DNA of 10,233 nt, taken from positions 1-10,233 of the forward strand of contig JAEXEM010000398.1 in the NCBI GenBank assembly GCA_023401045.1, in the 5' to 3' direction. Positions 4,986 through 10,233 of the stretch are shown one piece after another. Made by a program: the position numbers and the translations under genes. The notes under the pieces are model-generated. The model was not told where the DNA came from, ran no database searches, and was given only the letters and a program-made list of their open reading frames with translations. This DNA comes from Actinomycetes bacterium. GTDB taxonomy: Bacteria; Actinomycetota; Actinomycetes; Actinomycetales; Cellulomonadaceae. The first letter of the stretch is position 1, and each line of letters opens with the position of its first letter.

Positions 4986-6104
4986 GTGTTCCTCGCTCTG
5001 CGTGAGCTGGCGTTCGCGCGCACCAGGTTCGGGCTGATGGCGGCGGTCGTCGCGCTCATCTCGGTGCTCATGGTCATGCTGTCCGGGCTGTCGTCGGGGC
5101 TCGTCGTCGACGGTGTCTCCGGCCTCATGCGCAGCCAGATCGACTCCGTCGCCTTCTCCGAGGGCACGAAGACCGACTCCGCGTTCACGCGCTCCGAGGT
5201 CACCACCGCCGAGCGCGACGCGTGGGCCGGGCAGGACGAGGTCGAGGCGGCCGAGCTCATGGGCCTGGCGATCGTCAACGCGAAGAACGACGGCGTCGCC
5301 ATCGACCTCACGCTCTTCGGCGTCGAGCCGGGCGGGTTCGTCGACCCGGGCGCCGCCGAGGGCAGCGACCTCGCCGGCGAAGGTCAGGCCGTCCTGTCCG
5401 TCTCCGCGAAGGACGAGGGTGTCGAGATCGGCGACGTCATCACCCTCGACCGGCTCGGCACCGAGCTCGAGGTCGTCGGCTTCACCGGCGACCAGCGCAC
5501 CTTCGGGCACATGGACATCGCGTTCATCCCGCTGACCACCTGGCAGGAGGTCCACGCCGGGACGATGGCGGGCGAGCAGGCCGAGCCCGAGGCGTACGAC
5601 GTCGCGAGCGTCGTCGCCCTGCGCGGCGACGGCATCGACCTCGCCGCCGGTGACGCAGCCGCCGGCACCACCTCGCGCAGCATCGTCGAGGCGTACGACT
5701 CCTCGCCCGGCTACACCGCCGAGCTCATGACGATGCAGCTCATCCAGGGCTTCCTCTACGCGATCTCCGCGCTCGTCGTCGGTGCCTTCTTCACGCTGTG
5801 GACGGTGCAGCGCACCCGCGAGCTCGCCGTCATGCGGGCCATGGGCGCCTCGAAGCGGTTCCTCCTCACCGACGGGCTCGGCCAGGCGGCCATCCTCCTC
5901 GTCGGCGCGGTGGGCGTCGGTGTCGCCGTCGGCCTCGGCTTCGGCGTGATGCTCCAGACGACGGCCATGCCGTTCGAGCTCGAGGGCCCGGCGATCGCGA
6001 CCGGTGCGGGGCTGCTGCTCGGCCTCGGGCTCATCGGCGCCGGCATCGCCACCGCCCGCATCGCCTCCGTCGACCCCGTCACCGCGCTGGGAGAGAACCG
6101 ATGA
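4986..6104 (+). CDS. ABC transporter permease, FtsX/MacB-like (DevC/HrtB type)
   Basis: This 372-residue membrane protein has one N-terminal membrane helix (about 16-40), an extracytoplasmic domain of about 200 residues (about 45-245), and three C-terminal helices (about 252-272, 298-325 and 336-358). The loop after helix 2, RTRELAVMRAMGAS (277-290), is the FtsX-family coupling motif, and SVDPVTAL near the end is also typical. Permeases of this shape work with LolD/MacB-like ATPases by mechanotransmission and move substrates such as heme, lipids or peptides across or out of the membrane. The substrate here is unknown. GTG 4986 is preferred over ATG 4962, because AGGAGGT ends 5 bp before it and the conserved N-terminus (FLALRELAF) begins there. 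The stop codon overlaps the ATPase start (ATGA). Confidence 0.92.
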   Translation: MFLALRELAFARTRFGLMAAVVALISVLMVMLSGLSSGLVVDGVSGLMRSQIDSVAFSEGTKTDSAFTRSEVTTAERDAWAGQDEVEAAELMGLAIVNAKNDGVAIDLTLFGVEPGGFVDPGAAEGSDLAGEGQAVLSVSAKDEGVEIGDVITLDRLGTELEVVGFTGDQRTFGHMDIAFIPLTTWQEVHAGTMAGEQAEPEAYDVASVVALRGDGIDLAAGDAAAGTTSRSIVEAYDSSPGYTAELMTMQLIQGFLYAISALVVGAFFTLWTVQRTRELAVMRAMGASKRFLLTDGLGQAAILLVGAVGVGVAVGLGFGVMLQTTAMPFELEGPAIATGAGLLLGLGLIGAGIATARIASVDPVTALGENR

Positions 6105-6802
6105 CCACGACCGCGCCCACCAGCACCCGCACGGGCCTCGCGCTCGCGGACGTCACGCTCAGCTACGGCGACGGCGACGAGCAGGTCCACGCCCTCGACC
6201 ACGTCGACCTCACGGTGTCCCCCGGTGAGATCGTCGCGATCGTCGGCCCGTCCGGCGCCGGCAAGTCGAGCCTGCTCGCCGTCACCGGCGGACTCACCCG
6301 CCCGACGAGCGGTGCGGTCGTCGTCGACGGCACGGACCTCACGACGCTGTCCGGCGGGGCGCTCGCCCGGTTCCGCCGCGACCACGTCGGGTTCGTCTTC
6401 CAGTCCGGCAACCTCGTGCCGGCGCTCACCGCGATCGACCAGCTCCGGCTCGTCGAGAAGATCACCGGCCGCCGTGCGCAGACGCCGCCGGAGCAGCTGC
6501 TCGACGCGGTCGGCATGACCGCGCACGCCAAGCGCCGCCCCGGCCGCCTCTCCGGCGGTGAGCGTCAGCGCGTCGGCATCGCCCGGGCGCTCGTCGCCTC
6601 GCCGTCGGTGCTCCTCGTCGACGAGCCGACCGCGGCCCTCGACCGGCGCCGCAGCCACGAGATCGTCGAGCTGCTCGCCCGCCAGACGCACGAGTTCTCC
6701 GTCGCGACCGTCATGGTCACCCACGACCACGACGTGCTCGAGCACTGCGACCGCGTCCTCGAGATGGTCGACGGGCGGCTCAACCCCGTCGGGTCCGCCT
6801 GA
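6101..6802 (+). CDS. ABC transporter ATP-binding protein (MacB/LolD/HrtA type)
   Basis: This 233-residue ATPase has all the expected motifs: Walker A GPSGAGKSS (49-57), Q-loop Q101 in VFQSGNLVP, signature LSGGERQRV (150-158), Walker B LLVDEP with catalytic E175, D-loop AALD, and switch H208 in VTHDHD. It is the ATP-hydrolysing partner of the permease encoded just upstream, whose last 4 bp it overlaps (ATGA), so the two are translated together. Sequence and layout match the export-type LolD/MacB/HrtA group. No ligand can be assigned. The operon appears to end at the hairpin at 6834-6869. A TetR gene converges from the other side and may or may not regulate it; I found no sequence shared by the two upstream regions that would link them. 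Confidence 0.95.
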   Translation: MTTTAPTSTRTGLALADVTLSYGDGDEQVHALDHVDLTVSPGEIVAIVGPSGAGKSSLLAVTGGLTRPTSGAVVVDGTDLTTLSGGALARFRRDHVGFVFQSGNLVPALTAIDQLRLVEKITGRRAQTPPEQLLDAVGMTAHAKRRPGRLSGGERQRVGIARALVASPSVLLVDEPTAALDRRRSHEIVELLARQTHEFSVATVMVTHDHDVLEHCDRVLEMVDGRLNPVGSA

Positions 6803-6833
6803 GGCGCGTCCTCAGCTCTTCCCGCCGCACAGT

Positions 6834-6869
6834 CGCAGGGGCGGCCACCGTCAGGTGGTCGCCCCTGCG
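6834..6869. terminator. Bidirectional hairpin with the tetR stop codon in its loop
   Basis: The left arm CGCAGGGGCGGCCACC (6834-6849) pairs with the right arm GGTGGTCGCCCCTGCG (6854-6869). The 16 positions are complementary except for one G-T pair, and the loop is GTCA. The minus-strand tetR stop TGA (6853-6851) is in the loop, so the right arm encodes the last codons of tetR. It starts 31 bp after the ATPase stop and likely terminates both convergent units. Confidence 0.8.
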
Positions 6870-7453
6870 GCGTCCTCGAGGTCCCGCAGGTACGGGTCGA
6901 GCAGGGCCGCCGACGCGCGGTACGCCAGCTCGACGTCCCCGGTGCGCTCGACCTCGCGCGCGGCGGAGAGCACGAGAGCCCCGACGAGCTCGACCGTCGT
7001 CCCGAGGTCCTCGGCACCGAGCTCGGTGAGCGCGGACTCGACGGGCACGAGCAGCCGGTCGTGGAACTCCGCGGCCCGGCGCTGCACCTCCTCGGACGGT
7101 GCGATGGCCGACAGCGCCCGCGCCACCGCGTGGTCCCCGTCCGCGACGAGGTCGAGGTTGACGCGCAGGAACGCGAGCACCCGCGCGCGGGGGCCGTCGG
7201 CGGCAGCGACGGCCGCGTCGAGCTTCTGCTGCCAGCGCGGGAACGAGTCCCGGACGACCGCGGCGAGCAGGTCGTCGCGGGAGGTGAAGTACTGGTAGAC
7301 GCTCGAGCGGGACAGGCCGGCGACCTCGCCGACCTCGGCGAGCGTCGGCACCCGGTCGGGGTCGGCGGTGAGCAGCGTGCGTGCGGCATCGAGGAGCGCG
7401 CGCTCCCGCGCGGCCCGGTGCTCCGCGACCGTGGGTGCGTCGATGCGTGGCAC
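6851..7453 (-). CDS. TetR-family transcriptional regulator
   Basis: This 200-residue protein has an N-terminal TetR DNA-binding domain: ARERALLDAARTLLT (15-29), then VPTLAEVGEVAGLSRSSVYQ, and YFTSRDDLL, with the helix-turn-helix at about 38-57. The remaining 130 residues are helical and Ala/Val/Leu-rich, the ligand-binding and dimerisation part, with no recognisable ligand class. GTG 7453 is chosen, because GGAGG lies 5 bp ahead of it and the TetR fold starts shortly after. The longer reading from 7585 would add an Arg/Pro-rich stretch without homology that crosses the intergenic region. The gene is divergent from the VOC gene at 7584 and convergent with the ABC exporter; either could be its target. 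A palindrome in the divergent gap (7482-7495) favours local control. Confidence 0.92.
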   Translation of the reverse strand: MPRIDAPTVAEHRAARERALLDAARTLLTADPDRVPTLAEVGEVAGLSRSSVYQYFTSRDDLLAAVVRDSFPRWQQKLDAAVAAADGPRARVLAFLRVNLDLVADGDHAVARALSAIAPSEEVQRRAAEFHDRLLVPVESALTELGAEDLGTTVELVGALVLSAAREVERTGDVELAYRASAALLDPYLRDLEDAAGATT

Positions 7454-7481
7454 CGGTCCTCCCTCCGGTCGACGGACAACG

Positions 7482-7495
7482 CCTGCCAGGGCAGG
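7482..7495. promoter_or_regulatory. Candidate operator between tetR and the VOC gene
   Basis: CCTGCC-AG-GGCAGG is a 14-bp palindrome with exact 6-bp arms, 29 bp upstream of the tetR start and about 88 bp upstream of the VOC gene. TetR proteins usually bind such sites next to their own gene. No copy is visible ahead of the ABC exporter. Confidence 0.4.
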
Positions 7496-7569
7496 ATGCC
7501 ATGCCCGCCTGCGGAACCGGCCCACCGGTCGCGGTCGGCGCCCGCCGCGCGCCGGTGCGCACGCGCCGC

Positions 7570-7575
7570 TAGCGT
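7570..7575 (+). promoter_or_regulatory. Candidate -10 of the second VOC gene
   Basis: TAGCGT fits TANNNT and ends 8 bp before the ATG at 7584. No purine-rich ribosome binding site precedes the ATG (the gap reads CCGGTGCC), so a leaderless transcript is likely. Confidence 0.5.
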
Positions 7576-7583
7576 CCGGTGCC

Positions 7584-7967
7584 ATGGCGTGCAGGGTGAG
7601 CGAGGTCGTCCTCCTCGCGGCCGACCCCGAGCGGCTCGCGACGTTCTGGGCCGAGGTGCTCGGCTACGTCGAGGTGGGGCGTGAGGACGACGGCAGCATC
7701 GAGATCGGCCCGCCCGGGACCGGCTTCGGCGGCCCGCAGCCGACGATGATCGTCACCCCGAGCGACACCCCGAAGGCCGGCCACCTGCGGTTGCACCTCG
7801 ACGTCAGCCCGACCGACCGCGACCAGGGCGCCGAGCTCGAGCGCCTGCTCGCGCTCGGTGCCACGCCGGTCGACGTGGGGCAGGGCCCGGACGCCACGTG
7901 GCACGTGCTCGCCGACCCGGAGGGCAACGAGTTCTGCCTGCTGCGGCGGCGGCTCGCCCCGGTCTGA
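7584..7967 (+). CDS. VOC-fold protein (Glyoxalase_6-like)
   Basis: This 127-residue protein begins MACRVSEVVLLAADPERLAT followed by FWAEVLGY, the usual first beta-alpha unit of single-module VOC proteins. It then has HLRLHLDVSPTDRD (67-80) and WHVLADPEGNEFCLL (106-120), the closing strand with a conserved Glu at 116. The motif order matches the Glyoxalase_6 group, a large and mostly uncharacterised set; enzyme activity cannot be predicted. ATG 7584 fits both the domain boundary and the TAGCGT -10. The gene is divergent from a TetR regulator across 130 bp. It ends 57 bp before the ABC-F gene on the same strand, with no hairpin apparent between them, so read-through is possible. Confidence 0.88.
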   Translation: MACRVSEVVLLAADPERLATFWAEVLGYVEVGREDDGSIEIGPPGTGFGGPQPTMIVTPSDTPKAGHLRLHLDVSPTDRDQGAELERLLALGATPVDVGQGPDATWHVLADPEGNEFCLLRRRLAPV

Positions 7968-8024
7968 GCACCGCGCCCGATATCCGTTTCGGCACCCCCG
8001 CCGGCCCGGGGGAGGATGGCCGCC

Positions 8025-9671
8025 ATGAGCGCGACCCTCCAGGCCCGTGGGGTGGCCGCATCGTTCGGCGACCGTGAGCTGTTCTCCGGTCTCGACCTCG
8101 TCGTCGCACCCGGTGACGTCATCGGCCTCGTCGGCCCGAACGGAGCCGGCAAGACGACGCTGCTGCGCATCCTCGCCGGCCGGCGTGCGGCGGACGCCGG
8201 CGCGGTGCAGCTGTCGCCGCCGACGGCGCAGGTCGGGTACCTCGTCCAGGAGGTCGAGCGGCACGCCGACGAGTCGGTGCGGTCCTTCCTCGAGCGGCGG
8301 ACCGGCGTCGCGGACGCGCAGCGCGCGCTCGACGCGGCCGCCGACGGGCTCGCCGCGGACGCGCCCGGTGCCGCGGACGACTTCACCGCGGCGCTCGAGC
8401 GGTGGACGCACCTCGGCGGGGCGGACCTCGACACCCGGCTCGGGGTCGTCGCCGACGACCTCGGGCTCGCCGTCGACCTCGACCTGCCGATGACGGCGCT
8501 GTCCGGTGGGCAGGCCGCACGCGTCGGGCTCGCGGCGCTGCTGCTGTCCCGCTTCGACCTCTACCTGCTCGACGAGCCGACGAACGACCTCGACGCCGAC
8601 GGTCTCGACCGGCTCGAGGAGTTCGTGCAGCGCGCGCAGGCGCCCGTCGTCGTCGTCAGCCACGACCGCGAGTTCCTCGCCCGGACCGTGACGACGGTCG
8701 TCGAGATCGACCGCAGCCTGCAGCGGGTCGCCGTGTACGGCGGCTCGTACGACGCGTACCTCGAGGAGCGGTCGACCGCCCGCCGCCAGGCGCGCGAGGC
8801 GTACGAGGAGTACGCCGGCCGCCGGGACGCGCTCGCGGCCCGGGCGCGCATGCAGCGCGCGTGGATGGAGAAGGGCGTGCGCAACGCCCGCCGCAAGGCC
8901 TCCGACGGCGACAAGCACGTCAAGCACCACCGTGGGGAGACCTCCGAGAAGCAGGCCTCCAAGGCCCGGCAGACCGACCGGATGATCCAGCGGCTCGACG
9001 TCGTCGAGGAGCCGCGCAAGGAGTGGCGGCTGCAGATGACGATCGCGTCGGCGCCGCGCTCGGGGGAGGTCGTCGCGACCGCCCGCAATGCGGTCGTGCG
9101 GCGCGGGGACTTCGTGCTCGGGCCGGTCGACCTCCAGCTCGACCGGCAGGACCGGGTCGCGGTCACCGGGCCGAACGGGTCGGGCAAGTCGACGCTGCTC
9201 GGCCTGCTGCTCGGGCGGCTCGTGCCCGACGAGGGCGCGGCGTCGCTCGGGTCCGGCGTGCAGGTCGGCGAGGTCGACCAGGCCCGCGCGGCCTTCGAGG
9301 GCGACGAGCCGCTCGGCGACGCGTTCGCCCGGGAGGTGCCGGACTGGCCGACCGCGGACGTGCGGACGCTGCTGGCGAAGTTCGGGCTCGCCGGGCACCA
9401 GGTGGGCCGGCCCGCCGCGTCGCTGTCCCCGGGGGAGCGGACGCGGGCCGCGCTCGCGCTGCTGCAGGCCCGCGGCGTCAACCTCCTCGTCCTCGACGAG
9501 CCGACGAACCACCTCGACCTGCCCGCCATCGAGCAGCTCGAGCAGGCGATGGACCAGTTCGACGGCACGATCCTCCTCGTCACGCACGACCGCCGGATGC
9601 TCGACACCGTGCGCCTCACCCGGCGCTGGCACGTCGAGGACGGTGCCGTCACCGAGGTGCGGCCCGACTGA
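8025..9671 (+). CDS. ABC-F family ATPase (ribosome-associated or resistance-type)
   Basis: This 548-residue soluble protein has two ABC cassettes and no membrane domain. Cassette 1 has Walker A GPNGAGKTT (37-45), signature LSGGQAARV (159-167), Walker B LLDEPTND (E184) and switch H213. The charged interdomain linker (about 245-330) is rich in Arg, Lys and Glu and includes EKGVRNARRKASDGDKHVK. Cassette 2 has GPNGSGKST (382-390), signature LSPGERTRA (467-475), LVLDEPTNHLD (E492) and H521. This is the ABC-F plan: such proteins bind the ribosomal E site, acting as translation factors or displacing antibiotics. Actinobacteria carry several subgroups, and I cannot tell a housekeeping from a resistance member here. 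ATG 8025 is chosen because GGGGGAGG ends 9 bp before it; ATG 8016 abuts that site directly. Confidence 0.95.
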   Translation: MSATLQARGVAASFGDRELFSGLDLVVAPGDVIGLVGPNGAGKTTLLRILAGRRAADAGAVQLSPPTAQVGYLVQEVERHADESVRSFLERRTGVADAQRALDAAADGLAADAPGAADDFTAALERWTHLGGADLDTRLGVVADDLGLAVDLDLPMTALSGGQAARVGLAALLLSRFDLYLLDEPTNDLDADGLDRLEEFVQRAQAPVVVVSHDREFLARTVTTVVEIDRSLQRVAVYGGSYDAYLEERSTARRQAREAYEEYAGRRDALAARARMQRAWMEKGVRNARRKASDGDKHVKHHRGETSEKQASKARQTDRMIQRLDVVEEPRKEWRLQMTIASAPRSGEVVATARNAVVRRGDFVLGPVDLQLDRQDRVAVTGPNGSGKSTLLGLLLGRLVPDEGAASLGSGVQVGEVDQARAAFEGDEPLGDAFAREVPDWPTADVRTLLAKFGLAGHQVGRPAASLSPGERTRAALALLQARGVNLLVLDEPTNHLDLPAIEQLEQAMDQFDGTILLVTHDRRMLDTVRLTRRWHVEDGAVTEVRPD

Positions 9672-9687
9672 CGGCGGCGCCGGGTCC

Positions 9688-9751
9688 GCACAGGAGCCGA
9701 CAGGCACAGGACCCGGCAGGCACAGGACCCGACGGGTACGGCACCGACGGG
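9688..9751. repeat. Four tandem 16-bp repeats downstream of the ABC-F gene
   Basis: Units: GCACAGGAGCCGACAG (9688-9703), GCACAGGACCCGGCAG (9704-9719), GCACAGGACCCGACGG (9720-9735) and the more diverged GTACGGCACCGACGGG (9736-9751). They lie in the 243-bp gap after the ABC-F stop. Spacers are absent, so this is not a CRISPR array. It is probably a small slippage-generated repeat. Confidence 0.75.
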
Positions 9752-9769
9752 CGTGGGGCCCGACCCGCC

Positions 9770-9786
9770 GCGGGCGCCGCGCCCGC
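9770..9786. terminator. GC hairpin downstream of the ABC-F gene
   Basis: GCGGGCG-CCG-CGCCCGC has exact 7-bp arms and a 3-base loop, about 100 bp after the ABC-F stop. There is no T-run. It is a possible terminator, but short GC hairpins also arise by chance in this base composition. Confidence 0.35.
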
Positions 9787-9811
9787 CGGTCCCCTGGCGC
9801 ATCGCCGGACG

Positions 9812-9843
9812 GGTCGTCCCCGGGTTCGACCCGGTCGTCCCCG
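9812..9843. repeat. Direct repeat GGTCGTCCCCG flanking a small palindrome
   Basis: GGTCGTCCCCG occurs at 9812-9822 and again at 9833-9843, offset by 21 bp (two helical turns). CGGGT-TCG-ACCCG lies between them at 9821-9833. The block is 31 bp upstream of the TAGCGT element of the next gene, so it could be a regulator site for that gene. This is inference from symmetry only. Confidence 0.4.
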
Positions 9844-9873
9844 CGGCCGATGCCCGCCCGCCGTCCGCGCCCC

Positions 9874-9879
9874 TAGCGT
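9874..9879 (+). promoter_or_regulatory. Candidate -10 of the last gene
   Basis: TAGCGT fits TANNNT, would start transcription near 9886, and leaves a leader of about 29 nt that contains AGGAGG (9905-9910) before the GTG at 9915. It is the third copy of this hexamer upstream of a start in the window. Confidence 0.45.
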
Positions 9880-9914
9880 CAGCGGCAGACCCGCACCCGA
9901 CCGCAGGAGGACCT

Positions 9915-10233
9915 GTGCCGACGAGCACCCGCCGCCGAGCCCTCGTCGCCGCCGTCACCGGCGTCGCGACGACCGTCTACTACGCCGCACCCGACCTCAC
10001 GCCCTCGCGCGCCGCGCGGGGCTGGCTCAAGGCGTCGTGCCTCGGAGCCTTGACGGTCGCCGGGCTGCCGTCGCGCGACGAGTGGGCGCAGATCCGTGCC
10101 GCCTGGCAGCGGACGCACGATGCCGGGGCGGCCGCGGAGCGGGTCCAGGCGGCCCGCATCGCCGTCGACGGTGTCGAGGCGGCGGGCATCGCCCTGCCCT
10201 GCCCGGCCGGGGACGTCCGGACGGTCACGCGGG
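9915..10233 (+). CDS. Unrecognised protein, N-terminal part (runs off window)
   Basis: From GTG 9915 the frame stays open for 106 codons to the window edge. It has the strong third-position G/C bias of the real genes here, and AGGAGG lies 4 bp before the start. The translation begins VPTSTRRRALVAAVTGVATT, then VYYAAPDLTPSRAARGWLK, a moderately hydrophobic stretch ASCLGALTVAGLP, and the Ala/Arg-rich helical segment RDEWAQIRAAWQRTHD. The basic start followed by ALVAAVTGVATTVYYAA could be a membrane anchor or a weak signal sequence. I recognise no domain. The C-terminal part is missing, so no function is assigned. Confidence 0.7.
   Translation, partial: MPTSTRRRALVAAVTGVATTVYYAAPDLTPSRAARGWLKASCLGALTVAGLPSRDEWAQIRAAWQRTHDAGAAAERVQAARIAVDGVEAAGIALPCPAGDVRTVTR

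Noticed and set aside
7569..9707. A 712-codon open frame on the minus strand opposite the ABC-F and VOC genes
   Set aside because: Its translation is a low-complexity Arg/Gly/Val/Leu-rich sequence without any domain and lies antisense to well-supported genes. Long antisense open frames are expected at this GC content.
9688..9751. Tandem 16-bp units as a CRISPR array
   Set aside because: The units are contiguous with no unique spacers, are too short, and no cas gene is present.

Overview
The window is very GC-rich chromosomal DNA of an actinobacterium. The evidence is the strong G/C preference at third codon positions in every real gene, the fhaA-fhaB pair of the actinobacterial cell-wall/Ser-Thr kinase cluster, an F420-type oxidoreductase, frequent GTG starts, and promoters that appear to give leaderless mRNAs. 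A member of the Micrococcales (Cellulomonas-like) would fit, but that is inference. The fhaB-fhaA-tRNA-Leu(CAG) block resembles, from memory, the origin-proximal arrangement in Mycobacterium tuberculosis, so the window is probably not far from oriC.

Layout. Positions 1-913 (minus strand) hold the 5' part of fhaB and a complete fhaA, which lead off the window towards the expected pstP/rodA/pbpA/pknAB genes. A tRNA-Leu(CAG) gene follows at 1201-1283 and ends in a strong hairpin at 1316-1352. Next is a minus-strand pair with overlapping ends, an SDR dehydrogenase (1820-2611) and an F420-type split-barrel oxidoreductase (1366-1827). They face a divergent TetR/AcrR regulator (2717-3337). The 105 bp between them carries two related palindromes that overlap both predicted promoters, so this looks like a self-contained redox/detoxification unit controlled by its own repressor.

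A two-repeat YiaAB membrane protein (3532-3996) comes next. After it lies what looks like the first 30 codons of a WYL/YafY-type regulator (4067-4156), broken off just before a VOC-fold protein (4212-4619). A 61-residue membrane protein (4630-4815, minus) converges on that gene. An ABC exporter operon (FtsX-like permease 4986-6104, ATPase 6101-6802) meets a convergent TetR gene (6851-7453) at a hairpin that contains the TetR stop codon. A second VOC protein (7584-7967), an ABC-F ATPase (8025-9671), a non-coding stretch with a 16-bp tandem repeat (9688-9751), and the start of an unrecognised protein (9915 to the edge) complete the window.

I see no transposon, prophage, CRISPR array or obvious new defence system. 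The region looks like ordinary chromosome with small, locally regulated accessory genes. The most interesting signals are the double operator at 2634-2697, the probable truncation of a WYL regulator that leaves its promoter facing the VOC gene, and the recurring TAGCGT -10 element a short distance upstream of start codons.
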